A stretch of 64,000 bases of DNA from an uncultured Acetatifactor sp. (GCA_910586215.1 CAJUGH010000020.1:1-64000), one strand, 5' to 3'. Shown: positions 41,890 to 50,292, counted from the stretch's first letter. The notes: a model not told the origin generated them from the sequence alone. Numbers and translations are program-made.

Positions 41890-43710
41890 TTGAAAAAACG
41901 CAACGCACTTTCCCTACGGCAACTGCTGCTCATGGCCGCACTTTTGCTGTCTTTCAGCGGTCTGACATTGTTCCTGTTCACCTTCCAGAAAGACGAAAAG
42001 CTCTTTTCCAATATCACAGCAAGACTCTTTGTGGGCGAGATGACTTCCAATACGTTAAACATGCACTATTCCCTGGCCTATCCGGCCAATTTTGGAATCT
42101 ACGATTACACTCCCGTACTGCCTGGCTACAGTGCCCGGGATGCCGCCCAGACACAGATGAACACAGAAAACACCCTGGCTGCCCTTTCTGCCCTTAGGAC
42201 CGATCACCTGAAAGACGATACTGCCTATCTGTGCAAGCTTCTTGTACGCAGCCTGGAAAACTCTCTTGCGCTGTCACAGTATCCCTATTATGATGAACCC
42301 CTTTCCCCATCCTCCGGCGCACAGGGGCAGCTTCCCATCCTGCTGGCAGAGTATGCTTTCCGGACCAGGCGGGATGTAGAAGATTATCTGGCCCTGCTGG
42401 ACCAGACAGACGAATATTTTGCCTCCCTGCTTGTCTATGAACAGGAAAAGGCAGCCGCCGGGCTTCTCATGCCTGCCTCCTCCCTCCGGGAAGTCCGGGA
42501 ACAATGTGACACTATCGTCACAAAGGAATCCCTGGAATCCGGTGGTCATTTCCTGCAGGTCACTTTCAGGGAACGTCTGGAAGGTCTCTGCCAGGATAAT
42601 ATCCTCTCCCTGGAAGAGGCCCAGTACTACCTCTCCCAGAATGACCGGCTGTTAAAGACTGTCCTGCTGCCCGCCTACACGGCCCTGGGGGACGGACTGC
42701 TCCTGCTGGAAGATGAAAGCATTCCCCTGACAGGCCTGGCTTCCAGGCCGGAGGGAAAGGCATATTATGAGGCGCTCCTCCTCTCCCAGACCGGCTCCCA
42801 TCGTCCCCCGGAGGAAGTGTTGAAGCTTCTCTCCTCCCGTTTTGCAGAAGACTACAAATCCCTGCAGGAACTGCTTTCCAGTCATCCCGAGACTGTAAAC
42901 GGCTATCTGGGGCTGGAGTCCTCTCCTTTCCCCTACACCACGCCATCCCAGATGCTGGCTGACCTCCAGGGCCGCATGGAAGGCGCCTTCCCGGCCCTTC
43001 CAGGGGAACATACTTCCCTGGCCGTGAAGCCCGTCTCCCCCAGCCTGGAAGATTACTGTGCCCCGGCCTTTTACCTGACTGCCCCTCTGGATGACACTTC
43101 CCGCAATGGAATCTACATCAACAGCCAGAAGACCCCTGGCGGGCTGGAACTGTATACCACCCTGGCCCACGAGGGCTACCCTGGCCACCTGTACCAGACA
43201 GTCTACCACAACCGCACAGCCCTGGCAGACGGCGCTAACCCGGCCTGGGAACTGGTCTGGTACGGCGGCTACCTGGAAGGCTGGGCACTCTATGTGGAAT
43301 TCCTCTCCTATGACTATGCCACACAGTTATTCCAGGAACAGGGCCGGGACAGGGAGGCCCTCACCACCCAGGCCTTGAAGCATAACCGCAGCGTGCAGCT
43401 CTGTCTATACGCCATGCTGGATGTAATGATCCACTATGAAGGCCTTTCCTACAACGAAATTGCCCAGGTACTGGAAAAATTCGGCATCTCTGACACCAGG
43501 GCCTCTGCCTCTATTTATACCTACATAGCCCAGGAGCCATGCAATTACCTAAAATATTACCTGGGATACCTGGAGATCCTCTCCCTGCAGGAAAAGGCCA
43601 GACTACTCTGGGGCACGGAATACTCCGATTACCGGTTCCACTGCTTTTACCTGGATAATGGGCCCGCTGATTTCCTGTCCCTGGAGGAGCGGCTGGGAGA
43701 AGGGGAATGA
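41890..43710 (+). CDS. DUF885-family zinc-peptidase-like exported protein
   Basis: The 606-residue protein has a basic N-terminus and a hydrophobic segment (LLLMAALLLSFSGLTLFLF), probably an uncleaved membrane anchor with the bulk outside. The metalloprotease motif HEGYPGH lies near residues 427-433, with EGWALYVE about 35 residues later supplying the third zinc ligand, both typical of DUF885. Members are thought to be peptidases; the substrate is not established. The chosen TTG start has AAAGGCGG seven bases upstream; alternatives at 41791 and 41866 lie upstream of or at the predicted transcription start. A terminator follows at 43741. Confidence 0.85.
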   Translation: MKKRNALSLRQLLLMAALLLSFSGLTLFLFTFQKDEKLFSNITARLFVGEMTSNTLNMHYSLAYPANFGIYDYTPVLPGYSARDAAQTQMNTENTLAALSALRTDHLKDDTAYLCKLLVRSLENSLALSQYPYYDEPLSPSSGAQGQLPILLAEYAFRTRRDVEDYLALLDQTDEYFASLLVYEQEKAAAGLLMPASSLREVREQCDTIVTKESLESGGHFLQVTFRERLEGLCQDNILSLEEAQYYLSQNDRLLKTVLLPAYTALGDGLLLLEDESIPLTGLASRPEGKAYYEALLLSQTGSHRPPEEVLKLLSSRFAEDYKSLQELLSSHPETVNGYLGLESSPFPYTTPSQMLADLQGRMEGAFPALPGEHTSLAVKPVSPSLEDYCAPAFYLTAPLDDTSRNGIYINSQKTPGGLELYTTLAHEGYPGHLYQTVYHNRTALADGANPAWELVWYGGYLEGWALYVEFLSYDYATQLFQEQGRDREALTTQALKHNRSVQLCLYAMLDVMIHYEGLSYNEIAQVLEKFGISDTRASASIYTYIAQEPCNYLKYYLGYLEILSLQEKARLLWGTEYSDYRFHCFYLDNGPADFLSLEERLGEGE

Positions 43711-43740
43711 ATGCAGCTTTGGAATAAAGAACAGCATAAA

Positions 43741-43774
43741 ATGAGGAGATGTAATCCATCTCCTCATAATTTTT
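43741..43774 (+). terminator. Terminator after the DUF885 gene
   Basis: ATGAGGAGATG (43741-43751) and CATCTCCTCAT (43757-43767) pair perfectly around five bases and are followed by AATTTTTG. A short T run exists on the minus strand too, so it may serve the convergent DUF3825 gene. Confidence 0.82.
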
Positions 43775-43843
43775 GTATTTGTAACTTGAAAAATTGTAAA
43801 AGAAAATCTAACCGTATTTGTAATTTTCTTAATAATACTTTAC

Positions 43844-44698
43844 TTAACCAATTTTGTCAATACCCATCTGGATAGAATCATCCTCACTGACAGTATCGAT
43901 TTCATCCATTATTTTAGCCCATTCTTCATCCGGCTTTACAATAAGCCTTGCATTCATATAGGCCCATTCCACAGGCAGGACTGTTACTCCTTCATAGTAT
44001 TCTTTCGCATCACTCTGTACTTTATTCAAGACAAGCGCCAGCCGAACAGGTGCCCCCGGAAAATATAATGGTGCCAGGAGTTGTATCTTACATTCACCAG
44101 TATCTGTATTACGGTAGTAAAACGGCAATGCCAGCTTAAAATTTCTTCTAAGTTTCTTCTCCAAGGTTCCTTTTGCTGAATCCAACAACACATTTATTAA
44201 TTCCTTGCTTGAATAACCTGCCTCAACAAATCTCTCGAAGTTATCATCTATTATATGCTCTTTTCTTAAACTTAATTCAAGCTTGTTATCATATATTAGA
44301 TCTTTTGCATTATCACAGTAATCTGCCAGCGGTGGTAATACTGAGAAATTTGTTGTAAAAAACTTGTCTGTTTCCTTAAAAAAACCGTTAAAAAACCATG
44401 GCTGCATTCCCTCTCGCTCATTTTCTACAAATATAGCAACAATTTCTTGGTTATATACAGTTAACAGGCCAGTATTCATACACCGATACTTTTTATCAAG
44501 CGAAACAATGAATTTTTTCTCTTCATCAACCCTATTGTAGGTAAACTGGATATAATTCCTTAAAATCCTGTATGGATCTTTATCTTGGATTTTCTTATAA
44601 GTCCACTTTTCCGGCTGTGCCATTTTGGAGAGTATTTCGAGCTTTTGGTTATATTTTTCTGTGGTTCCCAAAAAGACATCCTCGCGTATTGTCCCCAC
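43844..44698 (-). CDS. DUF3825-domain protein, AT-rich
   Basis: The 284-residue protein matches the DUF3825 pattern: an N-terminal helical part, then CMNTGLLTVYNQEIVAIF, LPPLADYCDNAKDLIYD and a C-terminal YYRNTDTGECKIQLLAPLYF strand region. The biochemical role of this domain is unknown; some relatives are fused or adjacent to RNA-binding or nuclease modules. A GTG at 44698 has GGAGG six bases upstream, whereas the ATG eight codons earlier (44722) has none, so GTG is chosen. It is visibly AT-rich compared with both neighbours and stands alone, which suggests recent acquisition. Confidence 0.65.
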   Translation of the reverse strand: MGTIREDVFLGTTEKYNQKLEILSKMAQPEKWTYKKIQDKDPYRILRNYIQFTYNRVDEEKKFIVSLDKKYRCMNTGLLTVYNQEIVAIFVENEREGMQPWFFNGFFKETDKFFTTNFSVLPPLADYCDNAKDLIYDNKLELSLRKEHIIDDNFERFVEAGYSSKELINVLLDSAKGTLEKKLRRNFKLALPFYYRNTDTGECKIQLLAPLYFPGAPVRLALVLNKVQSDAKEYYEGVTVLPVEWAYMNARLIVKPDEEWAKIMDEIDTVSEDDSIQMGIDKIG

Positions 44699-44764
44699 TT
44701 TCCACCTCCCTATGCAATTCATGATCAGCTAAATAGTATTGCACTTTACTCCAGCTTTCAACTA

Positions 44765-45856
44765 CTACAGGTACGGATGCGCATAAGGCGCCGGTTCAGG
44801 CCCGCAGTAAAGCCCAAAGGCATCGCAGATCCAGTACGTCCCGTTAATCTCCACACGGCACCACTGGTGGGAATACTGATTCTCATTCACATGTTCGTAA
44901 GGTATCCCCAGGATGTTCAGGCACAGCCCCGTGGCGCGGGCACACCCGGCGCAGGATGCGCTGCCCAGGATCAGATAGCCATAGGGGTCATTGTAATGGG
45001 GTTCCGACATGGAATAAGTCCCTCCATACTCAAACACCATACGCATGGAATAGGCTATCCCCTGGAGCTGTTCCTCCCTGGTAAGTTCCGCATAGGGCTT
45101 CACAATCTCCAGTGCCACATTATATGCTGCATTCAGTTCCTCATCCGTCATTTTCTTGCGCAGACTCTTCAGGTTTGCCAACTGGTCCACTGGCACAAAC
45201 TGCGATGTACCCTGGACATTCACCACAGTGTCCTGTATACCCTCTACCGCCGCCCCGGGCGCGGCCCCTGCATAGGGAGTACGACCCTCTGCCTTTCCAT
45301 GTGACAGGTAATGGTTCAGCAGGACACCAGGATCGGTGCCTAAGGCAGCCACCACATCGGGATACGTATTGGCATAATAATTGGGGTCAAACTTCGCGGC
45401 AGCATTCCCGGAACCCGTCGCCGTACCTGCCCCTGTGCCCACTGCACTGCCGGGTACGGCCCCTGCATAGGGGGTACGGCCCTCTGCCATCCCATAGGCC
45501 AGATAGTGGTCCAGCAGTTTCTGGGGATCTGTGCCCAGGGCTGCCTTCACATCCGGGTAGGTGGCCGCATAATATACCGCATCAAACTGGATCCCTGCCC
45601 CGGCCGCTCCCGCCTTTGAGGTGTCCACAGCCGCACCAGGCTCCGCCCCCTGGTAAGGAAGGCGCATTTCTTTCATCCCATATGTAAGGTAATGCTGCAG
45701 CAGGACGTCCTGCCCTGTTCCCAGCGCCGCTACCACGTCCGGGTAAGTGGCTGCATAATATCCCGGATCAAAGGCCGGAGCCGCCTGTGTGGGAATGACC
45801 ATGGTATGCAGGCCGAACAACATGATACAAAAACCAGCAATGATTTTCTTTCTCAT
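44765..45856 (-). CDS. Secreted protein with three tandem repeats and a transglutaminase-like domain
   Basis: The 363-residue protein opens with a signal peptide (KKIIAGFCIMLFGLHTMVIP, cleavage after TQA). Three tandem units of about 55 residues follow, each starting with FDxxYYAxTYPDV and including an HYLxxG...LPYxG-type end, with short Gly/Ala linkers. The C-terminal 140 residues have the transglutaminase/papain-like order Cys (GSASCAGCARATG), His (YSHQWCRVEI) and Asp (YWICDAFG). The repeats may bind the cell envelope and the domain may cleave or crosslink peptides. GGAGG is nine bases before the ATG at 45856; an ATG at 45862 is closer than usual. Confidence 0.75.
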   Translation of the reverse strand: MRKKIIAGFCIMLFGLHTMVIPTQAAPAFDPGYYAATYPDVVAALGTGQDVLLQHYLTYGMKEMRLPYQGAEPGAAVDTSKAGAAGAGIQFDAVYYAATYPDVKAALGTDPQKLLDHYLAYGMAEGRTPYAGAVPGSAVGTGAGTATGSGNAAAKFDPNYYANTYPDVVAALGTDPGVLLNHYLSHGKAEGRTPYAGAAPGAAVEGIQDTVVNVQGTSQFVPVDQLANLKSLRKKMTDEELNAAYNVALEIVKPYAELTREEQLQGIAYSMRMVFEYGGTYSMSEPHYNDPYGYLILGSASCAGCARATGLCLNILGIPYEHVNENQYSHQWCRVEINGTYWICDAFGLYCGPEPAPYAHPYL

Positions 45857-46032
45857 TTTCATCTTCCTCCAATCGGCATATTGTCAGGGAATAGCAAGGG
45901 ACAGCCTGCAAGGCCACCCTGGCTTCTATCTCCATTATACATAAGTACCCACAAAATTCCAGTGGTTTTTTCGCTATCCCTTCTTCTTTTCCCATTCCCT
46001 TTTAAAGAATTTTTTGCGTTGGTTACCGTTCA

Positions 46033-46078
46033 CATCAGCGTAACAGTTCAATACACTGTCTGAACTGTTACGCTGATG
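46033..46078. repeat. Perfect 18-base stem-loop
   Basis: CATCAGCGTAACAGTTCA (46033-46050) and its exact complement (46061-46078) surround a ten-base loop. The stem includes GTAAC/GTTAC sequences, and GTTACCGTTCAC lies just before it. It has no T tract on either side and lies between two divergent genes. Confidence 0.75.
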
Positions 46079-46148
46079 CACATAAACAGGCAGGGACAGC
46101 CGCCTTCCCACGGACGGCGGGCGTGGCACAGCTTCCAATGACCCGGCA

Positions 46149-46697
46149 GTGTCTTCCCAGGAGCAGGATGACCATCGCCAGGAAGCCGGGGCCACGGACC
46201 AGTCCCCGCGGGATGCCCAGGATGCTGGAACCGATGCCTCCGCAGAAGGAGAGACGGATTCTGCTGCCGATTCCGTCATCCCAGGCAGCTATACCGTACC
46301 GGAAGGCTGGGTCAAGTCAGAGAAGTATTCCACCTCTTCCCAGGTCTTCTATGTGCAGGAAGGCCATGAGGAGGATGCCCAGCCCGACAATATCGCCATT
46401 AGCGTGGAAACCAACAAATACAGCGCGGAAAACCATGCACAGTTTAGGGAAGCCATTGTAAGGCAGCTTCTAAGACAATTGCAGGGAGTTGACGCCGAAC
46501 TGCTGGGGGACGGTACCTTCACGGAGCAGGAATATATGGTGTATATATTCACCATTGACGAGGGAGATGTGGTCACCAGGCAGTATTACATTGTGGATGA
46601 CTACCGGTATTGCCTGATCCATCTCACCAATTTCTCCGGGGCAGAAGATGCCGACCAGGCAGCCCAGGCCATGGTAGACAGCTTTATGTGGGAGTGA
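46149..46697 (+). CDS. Unknown exported-type protein, apparently lacking its N-terminal signal
   Basis: The 182-residue frame begins with a polar Asp/Glu/Ala/Ser-rich stretch of about 45 residues, as in the linker after a lipoprotein cysteine, followed by an ordered domain (SYTVPEGWVKSEKYSTSSQ through VDDYRYCLIHLTNFSG). The only possible start codon is the GTG at 46149, with no good ribosome binding site. The frame is open back to a stop at 46083, without any ATG or signal peptide. The gene may be 5'-truncated, with the palindrome at 46033-46078 near the breakpoint. I do not recognise the domain. Confidence 0.45.
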   Translation: MSSQEQDDHRQEAGATDQSPRDAQDAGTDASAEGETDSAADSVIPGSYTVPEGWVKSEKYSTSSQVFYVQEGHEEDAQPDNIAISVETNKYSAENHAQFREAIVRQLLRQLQGVDAELLGDGTFTEQEYMVYIFTIDEGDVVTRQYYIVDDYRYCLIHLTNFSGAEDADQAAQAMVDSFMWE

Positions 46698-46842
46698 AGT
46701 TGTCCTTGACATGATGCAACACTCCATGTTATTGTAAAATAGATAGCCAGCTGACAAAATATCCCATGACAGACCGGCAGCAGTCACGCCTGCAGCCGAA
46801 GGAACGGGATTTTTCCAGACAGAAAATGCGGAGGGTATGGGT

Positions 46843-47025
46843 ATGGATTTTCTCAAGGACCGGAAGGATGACCAGGGTGGATTCAGCCTGGTGGAATTAA
46901 TCATTGTACTGTTTCTGATCGTGATCCTCATTGTGGTCATTATCAATGTGCGGAGCTGTGGGAAGCAGGATGAAAGCGTGGCCAGGGCGCTGACCTCCTA
47001 CTGCCAGTATCAGGACCTTATATAA
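46843..47025 (+). CDS. Mini type IV prepilin-like protein
   Basis: The 60-residue product has a polar leader (MDFLKDRKDDQGG), then the prepilin cleavage and assembly motif G-FSLVELIIVLFLIVILIV. Glycine at -1, phenylalanine at +1 and glutamate at +5 are all as in class III signal peptides. The mature part is only about 45 residues, too short for a normal globular pilin head. GGAGGG at 46830-46835 favours the ATG at 46843 over one at 46837. The prepilin peptidase gene follows 14 bases later, so enzyme and substrate are probably co-expressed. Confidence 0.7.
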   Translation: MDFLKDRKDDQGGFSLVELIIVLFLIVILIVVIINVRSCGKQDESVARALTSYCQYQDLI

Positions 47026-47039
47026 GCAGGTGTCTTCAG

Positions 47040-47771
47040 ATGTCTGCTGTATGGCATATACTTGAAATTGTGCTGGTCTTCTTTGCAGGAGCCAGCATAT
47101 TTTCTTTTGTAACTGTAGTGGCGCACCGCTTTCCACTGGGAGAAGACTGGGTGAAGGCACGCAGCCATTGCCTGGCATGTGGGCACTTGCTTGCCGCATG
47201 GGACCTGGTTCCTGTATTTGGCTGGATCCTGTTAAAAGGCAGGTGCCGTTACTGCCACACCAGGCTCTCCCCCCGGCATCCCCTGGCGGAAGCTGCCGGG
47301 GGCGCCATGGCAGTTTTCTGCATCCACTGGTTCGGGCCTGGCAGACAGGCCCTGGTGGCATATGCCTTCCTGTCTGTCCTTGCCTTGATTGCCCTCACTG
47401 ACCTGGATACCATGCGGATCCCCAATGCCTTTGTCCTGGCAGCCGGTGTAGTGTCCCTGGCCGCCATTCCCTTTTTTCCCAGCCTGCACATTCCGGACCG
47501 CCTTCTGGGAATCTGTGTGGTCAGTGTGCCCATGATACTCATAAACCTGCTGGTCCCCGGTGGTTTTGGTGGCGGCGATTGTAAGCTGGCTGCCGTCTGC
47601 GGCCTGTTCCTGGGTTGGCGCATGAACCTGTGGGGCACAGCCTTTGCCATATTTGCCGCCGGGTGCTATTGTGTGGTAATGCTGGCCGCGGGAAAGATAC
47701 ACCGCCGGTCCCGCATCCCCTTTGGTCCCTTTCTCTGCCTGGGTGCGGCTGTGGCTGTTTTCTGCCTGTGA
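47040..47771 (+). CDS. Type IV prepilin peptidase (A24 family)
   Basis: The 243-residue polytopic membrane aspartic protease cleaves prepilin leader peptides at the cytoplasmic face and often methylates the new N-terminus. It has the two zinc cysteine pairs (CLACG and CRYC) of full-length PilD/GspO-type enzymes. The two catalytic aspartates are in TDLDTMRIPN and GGGDCKLAA. About seven hydrophobic segments are present. No pilus ATPase, platform protein or major pilin is in the window, so the pair with the mini-prepilin is isolated. The start at 47040 has only a weak AGG upstream. Confidence 0.88.
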   Translation: MSAVWHILEIVLVFFAGASIFSFVTVVAHRFPLGEDWVKARSHCLACGHLLAAWDLVPVFGWILLKGRCRYCHTRLSPRHPLAEAAGGAMAVFCIHWFGPGRQALVAYAFLSVLALIALTDLDTMRIPNAFVLAAGVVSLAAIPFFPSLHIPDRLLGICVVSVPMILINLLVPGGFGGGDCKLAAVCGLFLGWRMNLWGTAFAIFAAGCYCVVMLAAGKIHRRSRIPFGPFLCLGAAVAVFCL

Positions 47772-47811
47772 CCGGGATCCCCACTTTTTCAAGATGACAC
47801 TTTTTAAAAAG

Positions 47812-47850
47812 TACCGTTGCAGAAATCGTTCTGGCAACGGTATTTCTTAA
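47812..47850 (+). terminator. Terminator after the prepilin peptidase gene
   Basis: TACCGTTGC (47812-47820) and GCAACGGTA (47834-47842) pair perfectly and are followed by TTTCTT. Confidence 0.7.
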
Positions 47851-47862
47851 TAAAAGGAATCC

Positions 47863-48348
47863 TTATATAATCTCAATCCTCTCAAAATACTTGAGCAGGA
47901 TATCGGCACAGTTCTCGGCCCCCAGGGTACTGGTATCCAGTATCATGTGATAATTGTTCACATCCCCCCAGACCTTTCCTGTGTGTTCATAATAGTAATC
48001 CGCACGCTCCCTGTCATTTTTCTCAAGCAGGGCCTTGGCCTCCTGGTAGGAGAGGGTATTCTTCTTCATGATCCTGCTGATCCGGTCTTCCTTGTCCGCA
48101 CATATGTATACATTGAACACATTTGGCTGGTCCTTCAGAATCTCGGATGCACAGCGGCCCAGGATAATGCAGGAATGTCCTGCCAGCTCCTTGATGACTT
48201 CCGCTTCATTGGAAAAATTATTGTCGTGGAGTTCATTCTCAATGTATGCCTTGTCATACACAGGAACCTCCAGCTTCTCCGACAATTCCCGGGCGATCAT
48301 GCTGGCACCCGTCCCGAACCTGCGACTCATTGTAATCACTAAATTCAT
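47863..48348 (-). CDS. Cytidylate kinase-like family protein
   Basis: The 161-residue protein opens with ITMSRRFGTGASMIARELSE, the modified P-loop region of the cytidylate-kinase-like family, then VYDKAYIENELH and GRCASEILK. It is shorter than true Cmk and lacks its standard nucleotide-binding detail, so its nucleotide substrate is unclear. GGAGG lies before the ATG at 48348; an in-frame start 23 codons upstream has no site. Confidence 0.78.
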   Translation of the reverse strand: MNLVITMSRRFGTGASMIARELSEKLEVPVYDKAYIENELHDNNFSNEAEVIKELAGHSCIILGRCASEILKDQPNVFNVYICADKEDRISRIMKKNTLSYQEAKALLEKNDRERADYYYEHTGKVWGDVNNYHMILDTSTLGAENCADILLKYFERIEII

Positions 48349-48530
48349 CCTAAATCCTCCTCCCGCCCGCCGGCCATGGATCCTGTCCGGGACAGCCACC
48401 AGCCATCCCTTCCTCACGTAAGACCTATTTTATCATATCTAAAATAGGGATACAAGGAAATATCATGAATTATACACCACAAGTACGCCTTGAGAACGGC
48501 ATAAGTGCATGCCTTAACCTGTCCCTGGCT

Positions 48531-49211
48531 TCAACCCCTGTCCGGCAGCTGCATCTGAACCATCACCTGTCGCTCTTCCACTGCATCATTCAGAATGCAC
48601 ACCTCCACACCTTCGCTGCTGCGTTCCAGCCCGTAGATGTATTCATGCTCTTTCTCATCCAGGTCAACTTTCCCTACCATCCTGCCGTCACTGTCATACA
48701 GTTCGTCTGCCACTGTATAGACCACCGTGTCCATGGAAAAGGGGATATCCTCCTCTCCCTCCTCTGCCCCGTACCAGGTAAGTCCCGAACCCAGGATCTC
48801 CTTCTCCCACTGCAGGGTCTGTGTATTATAAAATCCATAGTAAGAAATGTCGGGACTGATGTGTCCTGTGACAATCCAGTAACCTTCCACGGCACGGATG
48901 TTGGTGATGGCATTCACCCCTTCCTCCCGCTGCGTCATGTCGTAGGACTTGCCGTCCAGCACTATGGTAGTACTGTTGTCAAAGTACGCCTCCCCGCCGT
49001 TATCGGACAGCACCGTGGTGCCCTCACCACCGAAGTCTGCGGCCTCCCCCTGTACATGGTTCGCATATCCGCTGCCCGGAACCCTGTTCTCCAGATCCGT
49101 GCCGCCCTCCTCTTCTGCTTTTCCACAGCCGCCAGCACCGGCCGCCAACATCAAAGCAGCAGACAGAGCCACTGCCGCACTCCTTACGCTTCCCTTTTTT
49201 AATCCTTTCAT
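48531..49211 (-). CDS. Probable lipoprotein of unknown function
   Basis: The 226-residue protein has a lipoprotein-type signal (SAALMLAAGAGGCGK; the box AGGC is slightly non-standard). A Gly/Glu-rich linker follows, then a beta-rich domain (TTIVLDGKSYDMTQREEGV, YWIVTGHISPDISYYGFY, VVYTVADELYDSDG). The second half repeats strand-turn patterns like a small beta-propeller or DUF-type sensor, but no family was recognised. GGAGAGG lies nine bases before the ATG at 49211. Confidence 0.65.
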   Translation of the reverse strand: MKGLKKGSVRSAAVALSAALMLAAGAGGCGKAEEEGGTDLENRVPGSGYANHVQGEAADFGGEGTTVLSDNGGEAYFDNSTTIVLDGKSYDMTQREEGVNAITNIRAVEGYWIVTGHISPDISYYGFYNTQTLQWEKEILGSGLTWYGAEEGEEDIPFSMDTVVYTVADELYDSDGRMVGKVDLDEKEHEYIYGLERSSEGVEVCILNDAVEERQVMVQMQLPDRG

Positions 49212-49281
49212 AACTGATAGCCTCTCCTTCTCCTGTGATACCCGGGGATACATTCCCCTTCCCTGCTTTTGGAATAATATA

Positions 49282-49308
49282 GTTACTGTTCACTCCGTTC
49301 ACAGCAAC
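49282..49308. repeat. Dispersed 27-base imperfect palindrome, copy 3
   Basis: Nearly identical to 28084-28110, beginning GTTACTGTTCACTCC. It lies in the 373-base region between a lipoprotein gene and an exonuclease gene, 70 bases from the former. Confidence 0.8.
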
Positions 49309-49396
49309 ATAATATACTCCCTACTTGCATCATTTTAGCCAACCGGAGTATACCAGTCAAGTAGCGAAAGCACATTTCACATGCCGATAATTCCCC

Positions 49397-49425
49397 TTGC
49401 AGCAGAAAAAAACTTGTGCTATATT
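49397..49425 (+). promoter_or_regulatory. Probable promoter of the exonuclease gene
   Basis: TTGCAG (49397-49402) and TATATT (49420-49425) are 17 bases apart. The predicted leader is about 150 bases, long for this gene, and contains inverted CTGCAGT-type repeats (about 49480-49515). Confidence 0.5.
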
Positions 49426-49584
49426 AGACACGTATCACACATTACATTGTTATTCTAGATAGAAAGCACATGCGGACTGCCTGCAGTTCCGTTATTTTGC
49501 CATAACCTGCAGTTAAGAATGCAGAATTCACAGGCTAAGGAACTGTTCAGAATCCACTTACCATTCATCCGGAGGAGTATATAA

Positions 49585-50292
49585 ATGACAAGGGAAAAAG
49601 GGAAAAGAATAGACTTCTGCCCAGAAAACTACGTGGTCTTCGACCTGGAGACCACAGGGCTGGTGCCCGGCACAGACCAGATTATCGAGATTTCAGGCAT
49701 CAAGGTACTGGGGGACAATGTATCAGAAACATTTTCTACCCTGGTCAACCCTGGCATGCATATCCCTTATGCCGCTACCCGCGTGAACGGGATCACGGAT
49801 AAAATGGTACGGGATGCCCCCTCCATACAGGAAGCCCTGGCAGATTTCCTGAAATTTACCGGGGATCTGGTTCTGGTGGGCCACAACATACATACCTTCG
49901 ACACCAATTTCGTGTATGACAGTGCCCTCCTGGACCTGGGCCGGAAATTCCAGAATGACTATGTAGATACCCTATATCTGTCCAGAAACTGCCTGCCACA
50001 GCTGCACCAGCATAAACTGACGGACATTGCCGCCTATTTTGACATTGACACAGACGGGGCACACAGGGCCATGGCAGACTGCCACATGAATTATCTGTGT
50101 TATGTGGAACTGGGAAAGCTGTATGTGCAGAAGCTGGCCGCACAGAAGCAGTCCCTTCCAGGAAGCCAGGAACATGCACCAGACAACTGCTGCCCGGAAT
50201 GCGGACGGCCCCTGGTACAGCGCAAGGGCCGGTATGGCACCTTCTGGGGATGTACCGGGTATCCCATGTGCCGGTATACCCGGAAGCGGTGA
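49585..50292 (+). CDS. DEDDh 3'-5' exonuclease fused to a topoisomerase-type zinc ribbon
   Basis: The 235-residue protein starts with a DnaQ-like exonuclease: Exo I FDLETTGL (Asp20, Glu22), Exo II GHNIHTFD and Exo III HRAMADC with the DEDDh histidine. Residues about 200-235 form a four-cysteine zinc ribbon (CPECGRPL...GCTGYPMC), as at the C-terminus of topoisomerase I and in some restriction and repair enzymes. The nuclease part matches PolC/DinG-type epsilon domains. The ribbon probably adds single-stranded DNA binding. GGAGGAG is well placed before the ATG at 49585. Function in repair or defence is possible. Confidence 0.85.
   Translation: MTREKGKRIDFCPENYVVFDLETTGLVPGTDQIIEISGIKVLGDNVSETFSTLVNPGMHIPYAATRVNGITDKMVRDAPSIQEALADFLKFTGDLVLVGHNIHTFDTNFVYDSALLDLGRKFQNDYVDTLYLSRNCLPQLHQHKLTDIAAYFDIDTDGAHRAMADCHMNYLCYVELGKLYVQKLAAQKQSLPGSQEHAPDNCCPECGRPLVQRKGRYGTFWGCTGYPMCRYTRKR

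Noticed and set aside
44900..45800. Possible CRISPR-like periodicity
   Set aside because: The three repeats of about 170 bases are in-frame protein repeats of the secreted protein, diverged at third positions and without unique spacers. No CRISPR array or cas gene was seen anywhere.
46139..46461. Plus-strand frame starting MTRQCLPRSRM, overlapping the 182-residue protein in another frame
   Set aside because: Arg/Pro/Met-rich shadow without conserved character; the other frame reads a normal acidic exported-type domain.
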